Assembly: GCF_030908215.1 (NCBI RefSeq)
Contig: NZ_JAVFJK010000019.1
Location: 1 to 38,767 of the forward strand
Reading direction: 5' to 3'
Length of the DNA stretch: 38,767 bases
From: Sinomonas sp. ASV486
Lineage (GTDB): Bacteria > Actinomycetota > Actinomycetes > Actinomycetales > Micrococcaceae
Shown here: in pieces, positions 18,361 through 26,257 of the stretch
Layout: every line of letters starts with the position of its first letter
How positions within the stretch are numbered: the stretch's first letter is position 1
Notes under the pieces: model-generated
What the model was told of the DNA's origin: nothing
Database searches by the model: none
What the model saw: only the letters and a program-made list of their open reading frames with translations
Position numbers and translations under genes: made by a program

Positions 18361-19463
18361 AGCCCCATCCGGGCGGTCCATGCCCCCGGGTCGTGGATCT
18401 CCTCCTCCGTGGGCAGGTTCTCTGCGGACTCCCACACGCGGTTGAAGCCAGCCATCCCCACGGCGTCGACGACGTGGCGAACGAACGCCTGCCCGTCCGT
18501 GTACTGACGCATCTTCGCCTCGATGCCGAGGAGCCGGCGGACGAACGTCTCGATCGGACCGCGGTTCTCACTGCGGGACTGGAAGCGCTGCCGGATGGTC
18601 TTGACGCTCGGCACGACGGACGCGTCGACAGCGTCCATGACCACGTTCGCGTGGCCCTCGAGGAGGCTCATGACGGCTGTCAGGTGAGAGATTGCGGCGC
18701 GTTCCTCGGGATCCTGCAGGAGGTCGAGGATGGCGCCCTTGCTGGGCAGGCTCGCCGGGCTGTCAGTGCGGTCACGCAGGGACTTGGCGACCGCCGTCGC
18801 CCGTTCCATGAGGCTGTCCACGTTTCCCACGAGGCTCTCGCTGAGCTGGCCGATCTGCTCGATCATGTGCCCGCGCAGCCAGGGAGCGGCGGCGAACTGG
18901 ACGCGGTGGGTCTGCTCGTGGAGGCACACCCACATGCGGAAGTCCTCGGGGTCCACGCGGAGCTCCCGCTCGATCTGCACGATGTTGGGCGCGACCAGCA
19001 GCAGCCGACCGGCCGGGGGGAGCGTCGATCCCGGGGCCAGGGCCGCGAACGGCTCGTACTGGCCCAGGACGCGGCTCGCGAGGTACGCGAGGATCAGGCC
19101 CAGCTGAGCGCCCGTGATCGCTCCGCCCACGCGGGCCGCGGTCGGGGTCAGCTCGCTCGCCTTCTTCTCTACGAGGCTCGTGAGGACCGGGCCCATCATG
19201 ACCTCGAAGCCCTGCGAATTCGCCTTGGCCCACGACGCGCGGTCCACGATGAGCAGTTGCGAGTCCCGCAGATCCTCGGCGACCGCGAGCCCCGTAATGC
19301 GGTGGACGTGCTGAACCGAGGCATCCGCAAGGCGGCGGAGGCTGTCCACGACGTCCTTCGCCTCGGCGGGGCTCAGTGCCGGCCCCGGGGGCGTCAGGCG
19401 CGCCGCGGTCGAGGCCGCGAGGTCCCAGTTGATCAGTTGGCCAGCCATCTGCGGGGCATCCAT
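18357..19463 (-). CDS. Zinc-dependent metalloprotease-like protein, DUF2342 (F420-associated family)
   Basis: A cytosolic protein of about 370 residues carrying a zincin motif HEQTH within WVCLHEQTHRVQF. A downstream EGHANVVMD supplies the likely third ligand region. The family is widely annotated as 'zinc-dependent metalloprotease' or 'F420 biosynthesis-associated', and is DUF2342; its substrate is not known to me. There is no signal peptide. It sits between dacB and tilS, as Rv3626c does between its neighbours. The start is uncertain: ATG 19463 gives MDAPQMAGQLINWDL, ATG 19481 adds six residues, and neither has a well-spaced Shine-Dalgarno. Its stop overlaps tilS (GTGA). Confidence 0.9.
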   Translation of the reverse strand: MDAPQMAGQLINWDLAASTAARLTPPGPALSPAEAKDVVDSLRRLADASVQHVHRITGLAVAEDLRDSQLLIVDRASWAKANSQGFEVMMGPVLTSLVEKKASELTPTAARVGGAITGAQLGLILAYLASRVLGQYEPFAALAPGSTLPPAGRLLLVAPNIVQIERELRVDPEDFRMWVCLHEQTHRVQFAAAPWLRGHMIEQIGQLSESLVGNVDSLMERATAVAKSLRDRTDSPASLPSKGAILDLLQDPEERAAISHLTAVMSLLEGHANVVMDAVDASVVPSVKTIRQRFQSRSENRGPIETFVRRLLGIEAKMRQYTDGQAFVRHVVDAVGMAGFNRVWESAENLPTEEEIHDPGAWTARMGL

Positions 19464-19539
19464 GCCACCATTCGACCACATCCCCCTGACATTCCACCCC
19501 GTCGGGGCACGCCTGAACCGCGGCGTTCGCGCCGGGCGA

Positions 19540-21009
19540 TCAGCCCCGGCAGCCGCAGCCGGCCAGGGCGGCGGCCCCAGCGTCGACCGCAGACACGGCC
19601 TGCGCGCGGGCTCCCGGATCCAGATCGTTGGCCACGAAGGAGAACACGAGCAGCCGCCCGTCCGTGTCGACCAGATATCCGCTCAGCGCCGTCACCGTGT
19701 TGAGTGTCCCGGTCTTGGCGCGCACGACGCCGGCCCCGCCCGCCGTCGTGCCCCCGAACCGCCCGGCGAGCGTTCCGTCGAGGGCCGCCACTGGGAGGCC
19801 GTCGAGAGCGGCCCGCAGGCGCGGGTCCGCCCCGGAGGCCATGGCGCGCACGAGGCCCGCGAGCGCGAGGGGCGCCGCCCGGTCTGCGATCGCGAGGCCG
19901 CACGCGTCGGAAAGCTGGAAGCCGTCGGCGCTGCCGAGGATACGCGCGGCGGCCGCCTTGAGTGCCGCGACGGCGCCGTCGTTGCTCGCGGGTCCGCCGG
20001 CGGCGTGCGAGGCGAGGCGGCCGAGGGTCTCGGCCGCGTAGTTGTCCGACTCGCGCAGGGCGTAACCCGCCTGCTCCGCGACCGTGGCACTCTCGACGGA
20101 CGCGAGCTCGGCCCCGCCACGGGGCGCCGCGGCCCGCTCGACGCCGTCAGCGACCTTCACGCCGGACGCCGAGAGCGCCTTCGCGAGCGCCGCCCGGAAT
20201 GCGTTGGCGGCGTCCATCGCGGAGTCCTGGGGGCGAGGTCCCGCCGCGCCGGGGGCGGAGCGGCCCGCGTTGAGGGCGAGGGAGTACAGCGGTGCGATCT
20301 CGCCTGCGTCGACGTCCTCCTTGGCCCATGCGGGGTTGATCGATGGTCCCGTGAAGAGGGTGTCGTCGAGGCGGACGGTTACCGCTGCAGGCGGGGCCGC
20401 GCCGTCGTGCGCTCGCGTGAGCGCCGCTGCTGTCTGGGCCGCGAGCGTCGCCATCCCCGCGCGGCCCATGACCGCGTCCGGCTGCGACTCGGCCGCCCCG
20501 AGCATGACGTCGCCGCCGCCCACGAGCACCACGGTCCCCGGGTCTGAGCCGCGGACCGCGCTCGTGCGCAGCGTCGCGTCCGGGCCGAGGGTCGTGAGCG
20601 CGGCCGCCGCGGTGAGGAGCTTGAGGTTCGACGCCGGCACGCGCGGTTCGCCGCCCTGCCTGGAGTAGAGCGTCCGCCCCGTTGCACCGTCGAGCACCGC
20701 GGCGGAGATACTGCCCGTGCCCGGCTTGAGCCTGTCGTCGAGCGTCTTGGCGAGTGACGCGGGGTCCGGGGTCGGCGCGGAGGCGGAGAGCGGCGTCGCA
20801 CCCGCCAGCGTCGGTGCGGACGACGGCGCCACGAGCCACGCGGGGACCGTCGCCGTGGGCGTGGGGCTGGGGAAGAGCTCGGAGCGGGCCGCGGTCGCCG
20901 CGCCCGTAGAGACCATCGCCACAGCGACGAGCACTGCCAGCGCGACGGCGGAAGCGATGAGTGCCCACAGCCCGCTGAAGGGCATGCGGCGGCCGGGGTC
21001 GGCTGTCAT
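19540..21009 (-). CDS. dacB: D-alanyl-D-alanine carboxypeptidase / endopeptidase (PBP4 type)
   Basis: A low-molecular-mass penicillin-binding protein that trims or cleaves peptidoglycan peptides outside the membrane. It runs 489 residues from MTADPGRRM. An N-terminal signal-anchor (about 13-40) is followed by a Pro/Thr/Ala-rich linker. The catalytic SxxK is in PASNLKLLTAAA, the SxN in RESDNYAAETL, and KTG in VVRAKTGTLNTV, all intact. The C-terminus is unusual in ending CGCRG with two Cys. ATG 21009 was chosen because longer frames enter the ppa promoter. It is divergent from ppa and first of the minus-strand block with the zinc protease, tilS and hpt. Confidence 0.93.
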   Translation of the reverse strand: MTADPGRRMPFSGLWALIASAVALAVLVAVAMVSTGAATAARSELFPSPTPTATVPAWLVAPSSAPTLAGATPLSASAPTPDPASLAKTLDDRLKPGTGSISAAVLDGATGRTLYSRQGGEPRVPASNLKLLTAAAALTTLGPDATLRTSAVRGSDPGTVVLVGGGDVMLGAAESQPDAVMGRAGMATLAAQTAAALTRAHDGAAPPAAVTVRLDDTLFTGPSINPAWAKEDVDAGEIAPLYSLALNAGRSAPGAAGPRPQDSAMDAANAFRAALAKALSASGVKVADGVERAAAPRGGAELASVESATVAEQAGYALRESDNYAAETLGRLASHAAGGPASNDGAVAALKAAAARILGSADGFQLSDACGLAIADRAAPLALAGLVRAMASGADPRLRAALDGLPVAALDGTLAGRFGGTTAGGAGVVRAKTGTLNTVTALSGYLVDTDGRLLVFSFVANDLDPGARAQAVSAVDAGAAALAGCGCRG

Positions 21010-21175
21010 GGTGGGTTCCGTCCTCAGGTGCGATGTGGCCTCGCGACGGGGAACGCGGGCCCCCGGCCAGATATCCTCATGGTAGTCGCCACCGCGGCCG
21101 CGCCCCGGCGCGCCGGGTCGAGGCGGCCGCAGAACCGATGCCATCCGGCCCCCAGCGGCCATGCAAGGAGCACCC

Positions 21176-21661
21176 ATGAAGCACGATGTGACCATCGAGA
21201 TCCCGCGCGGCTCGCGCGTCAAGTACGAGGTGGACCACGAGACCGGCCGCGTCCGCCTCGACCGCGTCCTGTTCACCTCGATGCAGTACCCGACCCACTA
21301 CGGGTTCTTCGACCACACCCTCGGCGAGGACGGCGATCCGCTCGACGCGCTCGTCTGGTACCCCGATGTCGACCTGTTCCCGGGGATCGTGCTCGAGGCG
21401 CGCCCGATCGCGATCTTCAACATGGAGGACGAGTCCGGCGGCGATGCCAAGCTCGTGTGCGTGCCGGCGGACAAGCGCTTCGACCACATCCAGGAGGCCT
21501 CGGACCTCGACGAGTGGCTCATCAAGGAGATCGAGCACTTCTTCACGACCTACAAGGACCTCGAGCCCGGCAAGTGGGTCAAGCCCGCCGGGTGGGCCGA
21601 CCGCGCCGCCGCCGAGGCCGAGCTCGAGGCATCGATCAAGCGCTACACCGAGGGCGAGTAG
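21176..21661 (+). CDS. ppa: Inorganic pyrophosphatase
   Basis: Family I soluble enzyme that hydrolyses pyrophosphate to phosphate and so pulls biosynthetic reactions forward in the cytosol. At 161 residues it is typical of bacteria. Motifs: [14 protein letters not shown] (substrate Lys/Glu), [23 protein letters not shown] with the D-x-D-P-x-D signature, and DKRFDHI. AAGGAG at 21165-21170, five bases before ATG 21176, settles the start against an in-frame ATG at 21161. It diverges from dacB. Confidence 0.98.
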   Translation: MKHDVTIEIPRGSRVKYEVDHETGRVRLDRVLFTSMQYPTHYGFFDHTLGEDGDPLDALVWYPDVDLFPGIVLEARPIAIFNMEDESGGDAKLVCVPADKRFDHIQEASDLDEWLIKEIEHFFTTYKDLEPGKWVKPAGWADRAAAEAELEASIKRYTEGE

Positions 21662-21681
21662 CACCTCACACCAGCAGGTAC

Positions 21682-21718
21682 ATGACCCCGCATCCGCCGC
21701 CGGGCGTTGCGGGGTCAT
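21682..21718. terminator. Hairpin after ppa
   Basis: Perfect 11-bp stem ATGACCCCGCA (21682-21692) paired with TGCGGGGTCAT (21708-21718) around a 15-base loop, 20 bases after the ppa stop. Likely ppa terminator. It shares TGACCCCGCATCC with the repeat inside tilS. Confidence 0.75.
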
Positions 21719-21753
21719 TCCCGCGCCTCCGCGCCCTCGGACAGGTGCGCGGC

Positions 21754-21759
21754 TAGGCT
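21754..21759 (+). promoter_or_regulatory. Candidate -10 of leaderless satD-like promoter
   Basis: TAGGCT, then 7 bases, then ATG 21767; no Shine-Dalgarno sequence. The hexamer and spacing match those before the alpha/beta-hydrolase and serS. Confidence 0.5.
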
Positions 21760-21766
21760 GACCGCC

Positions 21767-22378
21767 ATGTACACGGTCACGATCAACCAGCGCGACCGCG
21801 GCGCCGGGGACCGCGTGCCGGAGCTCCTGAGGGCGCTCGCACGCCAGCGGCCAGACGTGCCCTTTGATCGGACGGTCGGCGACGAGGCCCAGGCCGTGTT
21901 CACCGACCCCGCCGCCGCGCTCGACGCCGCCCTCACCGCCCTGCGTCCCGACGCGTGCGGCGGGGTCCGCTGGAACGTGGGAATCGGCGTCGGCCGGGTC
22001 GATAAGCCGCTGCCGCTCGGGGTCGCCGAAGCCCGCGGGCCAGCCCTCGCACGCTCGCGGCGCGCCGTCGAACGCGCGCAGGCCACGGGCGAGGGGCCAG
22101 CGATCGCCGTCGACGGTCCTGACGCGTCGCTCGCGCACGACGCCGAGGGCGTGCTTCGCCTGCTCGGCCTCGCGGTCGTGAAGCGCACCGCCGCGGAATG
22201 GCGGGTTCTGGATCTCCTGACCCCGGGCGTCCGCGGGCAGCAGAAGGCCGTGGCGGACGCGCTCGGCATCACGACCCAGGCCGTCTCCAAGGCGATTGCC
22301 AGAGCGCACTGGACCGAGGAATGGGCGGCACGCCCCGCGGCCGTCCGGCTCCTCGGGCTGCTCGACGCGACAGGCTAG
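21767..22378 (+). CDS. SatD-like protein with C-terminal helix-turn-helix
   Basis: A 203-residue cytosolic protein. The N-terminal part (MYTVTINQRDRGAGDRVPELL, then FDRTVGDEAQAVF, WNVGIGVGRV, EARGPALARSRRAVERAQ) resembles SatD-type proteins, which have a nucleotide-cyclase-like pattern. The C-terminal segment GQQKAVADALGITTQAVSKAIARA (about 163-186) is a clear helix-turn-helix. It probably binds DNA and senses a ligand, but neither target nor ligand is known. A longer in-frame start at 21707 is rejected because it would cover the promoter. Neighbours: the ppa hairpin upstream and the 15-bp tandem array immediately downstream. Confidence 0.82.
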   Translation: MYTVTINQRDRGAGDRVPELLRALARQRPDVPFDRTVGDEAQAVFTDPAAALDAALTALRPDACGGVRWNVGIGVGRVDKPLPLGVAEARGPALARSRRAVERAQATGEGPAIAVDGPDASLAHDAEGVLRLLGLAVVKRTAAEWRVLDLLTPGVRGQQKAVADALGITTQAVSKAIARAHWTEEWAARPAAVRLLGLLDATG

Positions 22379-22400
22379 GTGGACCGCTCCGGCGACCACG

Positions 22401-22475
22401 CGCCGTCGTGCGCGGCGCCGTCGTGCGCGGCGCCGTCGTGCGCGGCGCCGTCGTGCGCGGCGCCGTCGTGCGCGG
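22401..22475. repeat. Five exact copies of a 15-bp tandem repeat
   Basis: Unit CGCCGTCGTGCGCGG repeated head to tail five times without a mismatch (22401-22415 through 22461-22475). It begins 22 bases after the satD-like stop, between two converging genes. There are no spacers, so it is not a CRISPR. Its core CGCCGTCGTGCG also occurs singly at six other places in this window. Confidence 0.95.
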
Positions 22476-22511
22476 CACGGCCGGCAACAGGGCCAGACCG
22501 AGCCCCGGTTC

Positions 22512-23348
22512 CTAGACCAGCGAGCGGAGGACCGCGGCGGCGCCGTCCTCCTCGACGGTCGCGGTGACCTCATCGGCCGCGGCCTTGACCTCGTCGGGCG
22601 CCTGGCCCATCGCGACGCCGCGGCCGGCCCATTGGAGCATCTCGATGTCGTTGCGGCCATCGCCGATCGCCACCGCGTCCCGCTGGCTGATGCCCACGAT
22701 CTCGCGGATGTTCTCGAGGCCGCTGGCCTTGGTCACGCCATGGGCGGCGATGTCGAGCCACGCGGTCCAGCCGACCGAGTAGGTCACGCCGTGCAGGCCG
22801 ATCGACTCGACGGCCTCGCCGAACTCCTCGGCAGTCGCGTCGGTCGAGAAGACGACCAGGCGGACGGCCTCAGCCTCGAGGAGCTCGCCGAAGGAGACAC
22901 CCACGGCCTCGACGCCGAAGCTCGCGTCCTGGAAGCGCTCGGTGGAGAGGAAGTTCCCTTCGATGTCCTCGAGGGCGTACTTCGCGTTCGGGAGGCGCTC
23001 GCGCAGCGCCCTGAGCGCGGGGGCGGGATCGAAGGAACGGCGGTCGATCACCGTGTAGCCGCCGTTCGAGCCGGCGTGGATCTGGACGGTCACGCCGCCG
23101 TTGCTGCACACGGCATACCCGCGGTCGATGCCGAGGAGCTCCACGATCGGAAGCGTTGCGCCGAGGGAGCGGCCGGTGGCCACGACCAGCTCGTGTCCGG
23201 CCTGCACTGCCGCCGCGGCGGCCTCCCGAATGACGGGGGACATGTGGCCGTAGTGATCCACGAGAGTGCCGTCCACATCGAGGCAGACGAGCTTGCGGTT
23301 CAGGGTCTTGAGCTGGTCATCGATGCCAGCGTTGAGCGTAGTAGTCAT
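22512..23348 (-). CDS. HAD-superfamily hydrolase, Cof type
   Basis: A 278-residue cytosolic phosphatase-like enzyme. Motif I LVCLDVDGTLVD (nucleophile Asp about residue 24), motif II VVATGRS, the Lys of motif III in HGVTKASGL, and motif IV AIGDGRNDIEML are all present. A C2-type cap lies in between (about 85-195). These enzymes dephosphorylate sugar phosphates, flavin or pyridoxal phosphates; the substrate cannot be told from sequence. Start ATG 23348. Three similar 12-base palindromes lie 70-130 bases upstream and could regulate it. Confidence 0.93.
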   Translation of the reverse strand: MTTTLNAGIDDQLKTLNRKLVCLDVDGTLVDHYGHMSPVIREAAAAAVQAGHELVVATGRSLGATLPIVELLGIDRGYAVCSNGGVTVQIHAGSNGGYTVIDRRSFDPAPALRALRERLPNAKYALEDIEGNFLSTERFQDASFGVEAVGVSFGELLEAEAVRLVVFSTDATAEEFGEAVESIGLHGVTYSVGWTAWLDIAAHGVTKASGLENIREIVGISQRDAVAIGDGRNDIEMLQWAGRGVAMGQAPDEVKAAADEVTATVEEDGAAAVLRSLV

Positions 23349-23416
23349 GTCTACTAGTGAAGCATCCCCGACCGGGTGCGCCGAAGGGCCGCCGCAACAC
23401 AGCGGGTGAACACGCA

Positions 23417-23475
23417 GTGAATACTCACAGGCCCAGGTAAATACTCACAGCCTTCCCCACAGTGTGAATGTTCAC
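23417..23475. promoter_or_regulatory. Three operator-like 12-bp elements upstream of the HAD gene
   Basis: GTGAATACTCAC (23417-23428), GTAAATACTCAC (23437-23448) and GTGAATGTTCAC (23464-23475). The first is a 4-4-4 palindrome, the last a 5-2-5 palindrome, and the first two share a 10-base identity 20 bases apart. Spacing near two helical turns suggests cooperative binding of a dimeric regulator. The region lies between the HAD start and the 3' end of the AbiEi-like gene. Confidence 0.45.
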
Positions 23476-23528
23476 CTTTGGGTGCGGCGCGGCGTCTTTG
23501 CCGGACTCCCGCGGTCGGCGGCAAACTA

Positions 23529-23585
23529 CCCTCCGTTTTGGTCGATGCCCCCGGAAAGAGACCGGGTAATGACCGAAACGCAGGG
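23529..23585. repeat. Left hairpin flanking the AbiEi/DUF559 gene
   Basis: Imperfect inverted repeat with GCCCCCGG, loop AAAGAGA, CCGGG, then TAATGACCGAAAC. It is nearly identical over about 33 bases to the hairpin at 24759-24816, in the same orientation. It lies 21 bases past the stop of the minus-strand gene and could also act as its terminator. Confidence 0.85.
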
Positions 23586-23606
23586 CACAATCTGGCGCCC
23601 ATTCCG

Positions 23607-24662
23607 TCACGCCACCGGGGCCCGACCGGCCGAACGGCGAGGAACCCCGGCCCGGTGAAGGATCGTTGCCAACCGTGCTGGCTCGAGGATGTCCGCCCAC
23701 ACCCACCGGACCATCCGCACCCCAGTCGCGCGGATCTCGTCCTCGCGACGCTTCTCGTCGACCACAACCTGCGCCGCAGTCTTCCCACTGAGCTCCTGCG
23801 ACCGCAAGTACTTCTGGAGCCCATCGAACTCGCCGGCCAGCCTGATCCCGGGCCAGAAGTAGTCGACTCTCGCGATGCGTCGCCCGTCACGCGTCACCCA
23901 GTACTGCAGCTGCGGAATCTCGAAGCCGAGCTCCCACATGAGCGCGCGACCCAGCGATTCCCCCACAGATTCGGAGGCCCCTGAGGCACAATCCAGAACG
24001 TGCGTCATGCGCGTCTGTGCGCTGCGGTTAAGCATTCCCGTGCACAGCCTCCGGAGGTCATCGAGCGTCCTGCTGACCTTCAGATCGGGGCGCCGGGCGA
24101 GCACGGAATCCGCGAGGACCACCCCCTCGGCGAAGCTCAGTCGAGGCACCGTGTCGACGAAGGCAGGGTCGAAGGGCTCAAGCGGCAGTGTCAGATTCAG
24201 GTGGGGAAGGAACAGCGGTTCCACACCCGAAGTGATCCCGAGGTGCTTGACGTCCGGGAAGCCCTGGGGGATCTGGCCTGGCCGCCCACCCGGGCGTTCC
24301 CCCCACCGGCGCCGCGCGTCGTCCGGATCTCCATAGAGTCTGCGCGCGGGAACTGCCCCCACCGCGGACGGCCGGTCGGTTCGATAGCGGACGCTGTCGG
24401 GTACGGTCGGAAGCTCGAGACCCCAGGCCATCAGCGCCGTCTCGCGGCACAGAATCGGCGCGTTCCCGCCCACGGCGAGCGACGCCGTCGTCATCGCGTA
24501 GCGGTCGGCCGCCGTGCCGCTGAACCACTCATCGATGTCCATGTACACGCCTCGGCGCAGGCGCACGAGCCGGCCCGCCGCGTAGGCGCGGGCGAGTTGC
24601 CGAGGGGTGCGGCCGGTCAAGGCCGCGAACGAGCTGGTGAATGTCGCGTGGGGAAATCTCAT
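23607..24662 (-). CDS. AbiEi-type N-terminal domain with DUF559/Vsr-like C-terminal nuclease fold
   Basis: About 351 residues. The N-terminal HTH-like segment (LTGRTPRQLARAYAAGRLVRLRRGVYMD) matches the domain found in type IV toxin-antitoxin AbiEi proteins. The C-terminal 110 residues resemble DUF559/Vsr PD-(D/E)XK endonucleases: SVGESLGRALMWELGF, then VDYFWPGIRLAGEFDGLQKY with D-x-x-W and E-F-D, and VRMVRWVWADI. It is a lone gene with no partner toxin next to it. Two near-identical hairpins flank it about 1.2 kb apart. ATG 24662 is preferred to a TTG at 24674, though neither has a clear Shine-Dalgarno. Such genes are often multicopy in Micrococcales genomes; their function is unsettled (defence, repair or mobility). 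Confidence 0.85.
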   Translation of the reverse strand: MRFPHATFTSSFAALTGRTPRQLARAYAAGRLVRLRRGVYMDIDEWFSGTAADRYAMTTASLAVGGNAPILCRETALMAWGLELPTVPDSVRYRTDRPSAVGAVPARRLYGDPDDARRRWGERPGGRPGQIPQGFPDVKHLGITSGVEPLFLPHLNLTLPLEPFDPAFVDTVPRLSFAEGVVLADSVLARRPDLKVSRTLDDLRRLCTGMLNRSAQTRMTHVLDCASGASESVGESLGRALMWELGFEIPQLQYWVTRDGRRIARVDYFWPGIRLAGEFDGLQKYLRSQELSGKTAAQVVVDEKRREDEIRATGVRMVRWVWADILEPARLATILHRAGVPRRSAGRAPVA

Positions 24663-24758
24663 GATCCCAGCCAAGCGCCTCTAGCCGAGCGCGGCGCGCG
24701 CTCGGGCGTCGCTGTGGATAACTTCAGTGAAGCTCGCGCTGCGCCTGGCGACGAAGAA

Positions 24759-24816
24759 CCCTGTGTTTCGGTCATCACCCCCGGAAAGAGACCGGGGTAA
24801 TGACCGAAACACAGGG
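24759..24816. repeat. Right hairpin flanking the AbiEi/DUF559 gene
   Basis: A nearly perfect long hairpin. Arm 24759-24784 (CCCTGTGTTTCGGTCAT...CCCCCGG) pairs with 24792-24816 around AAAGAGA, with one mismatch and one bulge. It is a second copy of the element at 23529-23585. It lies 72 bases beyond the serS stop and may terminate serS as well. Confidence 0.9.
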
Positions 24817-24887
24817 CACTATTAGACGCGACGGCGGGTGGGCACCCGCCGTCATGCGTGCGGCGCCCGCCGGGCTACTGTGAGCTG

Positions 24888-26174
24888 CTACAGGACCGGA
24901 AAGACCTCGAGGCCGCCGAGGTACGGGCGCAGGGCGGCCGGGACAGTGACGGAGCCGTCGGCATTCTGATGGTGCTCGAGGATGGCCACGATCCAGCGGG
25001 TCGTAGCAAGCGTGCCGTTGAGTGTCGCGACGGCACGGGTCCCACGGGGCGACCCATCGCCGTCGAGCACCCGCTCGCGGATGTTGAGCCGGCGCGCCTG
25101 GAAGCCCGTGCAGTTCGAGGTCGAGGTGAGCTCTCGGTAGCGGCCCTGGGTCGGGACCCAGGCCTCGCAGTCGAACTTGCGGGCGGCGCTCATGCCGAGG
25201 TCGCCGGCGGCGGTGTCGATGACGCGGTAGGGCAGCTCGACCTTGGCGAGCATCTCCTCTTCCCACGCGAGCAGCCGGGCGTGCTCCGCCTCGGCGTTCT
25301 CCGGGGAGCAGTAGACGAACATCTCAACCTTGTTGAACTGATGCACGCGGATGATCCCGCGGGTGTCCTTGCCATGCGACCCGGCCTCGCGGCGGTAGCA
25401 CGAGGACCAGCCGGCATACCGCACGGGACCGCCCGCAAGGTCGAGGATCTCGTCCGAGTGGTACCCCGCGAGGGCCACCTCGGAGGTGCCCGTGAGGTAG
25501 AGGTCGTCCTCGGCGAGGCGGTAGATCTCGGCGTCGTGCTTGACGTCGAAGCCCGTGCCCTGCATCGTCTCCGGGCGCACGAGGGTCGGGGTGATCATGG
25601 GGACGAAGCCGTTCTGGATGGCCTGGTCCATGGCCATCTGCAGCAGCGCGAGCTCGAGTCGCGCTCCGACGCCGCGCAGGAAGTAGAACCGGGAACCGGA
25701 GACCTTGGCGCCGCGCTCCATGTCGATCGCGCCGAGCAGCTCGCCGATCTCGAGATGGTCGCGGGGCTCGAAGCCCTCGGCGGCGAAATCGCGCGGGGTG
25801 CCGACGGTCTTGACCACGGCGTAGTCGTCCTCGCCACCTGCCGGAATGCCATCGATGACGAGATTCGGCACGATGCGCATGAGCTCGTCCATCTCGGCCT
25901 GCGCCTCGTCGGCGGATGCCTGGGATGCCTTGACCTTCTGGGCGAGGTCCTTGACCTCGGCCAGAAGGGCCTGCTTCTCCTCGCCCTTCGCGGCGGCGAC
26001 CTTCTTGCCGAAGGCGTTCTGCCCGGCGCGGAGCGTCTCGTACTCGGTCAAGGACGCGCGACGCCGCACATCGGCCGAGATGATCGAATCGACGAGCCCC
26101 TCGTCCGCCCCACGGGCACGCTGGCTGGCACGGTACTTCTCGGGGTTCTCAGTAAGGTCCTTGACGTCGATCAC
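24888..26174 (-). CDS. serS: Seryl-tRNA synthetase
   Basis: Class II enzyme charging tRNA-Ser (and tRNA-Sec where present). It is 428 residues long. The N-terminal helical arm (about 27-100, including [27 protein letters not shown]) is the tRNA-binding coiled coil. The catalytic core shows motif 1 region [32 protein letters not shown], motif 2 [46 protein letters not shown], and motif 3 [21 protein letters not shown] 26174 ([14 protein letters not shown]) is the natural family start and sits 7 bases after a TAGGCT -10; longer frames would read through that promoter. Confidence 0.98.
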   Translation of the reverse strand: MIDVKDLTENPEKYRASQRARGADEGLVDSIISADVRRRASLTEYETLRAGQNAFGKKVAAAKGEEKQALLAEVKDLAQKVKASQASADEAQAEMDELMRIVPNLVIDGIPAGGEDDYAVVKTVGTPRDFAAEGFEPRDHLEIGELLGAIDMERGAKVSGSRFYFLRGVGARLELALLQMAMDQAIQNGFVPMITPTLVRPETMQGTGFDVKHDAEIYRLAEDDLYLTGTSEVALAGYHSDEILDLAGGPVRYAGWSSCYRREAGSHGKDTRGIIRVHQFNKVEMFVYCSPENAEAEHARLLAWEEEMLAKVELPYRVIDTAAGDLGMSAARKFDCEAWVPTQGRYRELTSTSNCTGFQARRLNIRERVLDGDGSPRGTRAVATLNGTLATTRWIVAILEHHQNADGSVTVPAALRPYLGGLEVFPVL

Positions 26175-26181
26175 GAGTCCA

Positions 26182-26187
26182 AGCCTA
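26182..26187 (-). promoter_or_regulatory. Candidate -10 of leaderless serS promoter
   Basis: TAGGCT on the minus strand, 7 bases before GTG 26174, with no Shine-Dalgarno between. The arrangement implies transcription beginning at the GTG. Confidence 0.5.
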
Positions 26188-26242
26188 ACGGGACACGCGG
26201 CCAGCACGCGCGGCCCCGAACGGGAGCCGCTTCGCGTCGGGC

Positions 26243-26248
26243 TAGAGT
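26243..26248 (+). promoter_or_regulatory. Candidate -10 of the lipid kinase gene
   Basis: TAGAGT 9 bases before ATG 26258, back to back with the serS promoter. The short gap allows at most a few untranslated bases. Confidence 0.4.
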
Positions 26249-26257
26249 AATCCCATC

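Noticed and set aside
21707-21766. Longer start for the SatD-like gene
   Set aside because: It would translate across the ppa hairpin arm and the TAGGCT -10; MYTVTI at 21767 is the natural domain start.
22401-22475. Possible CRISPR array
   Set aside because: The repeats are contiguous with no spacers and there are no cas genes; it is a simple tandem repeat.
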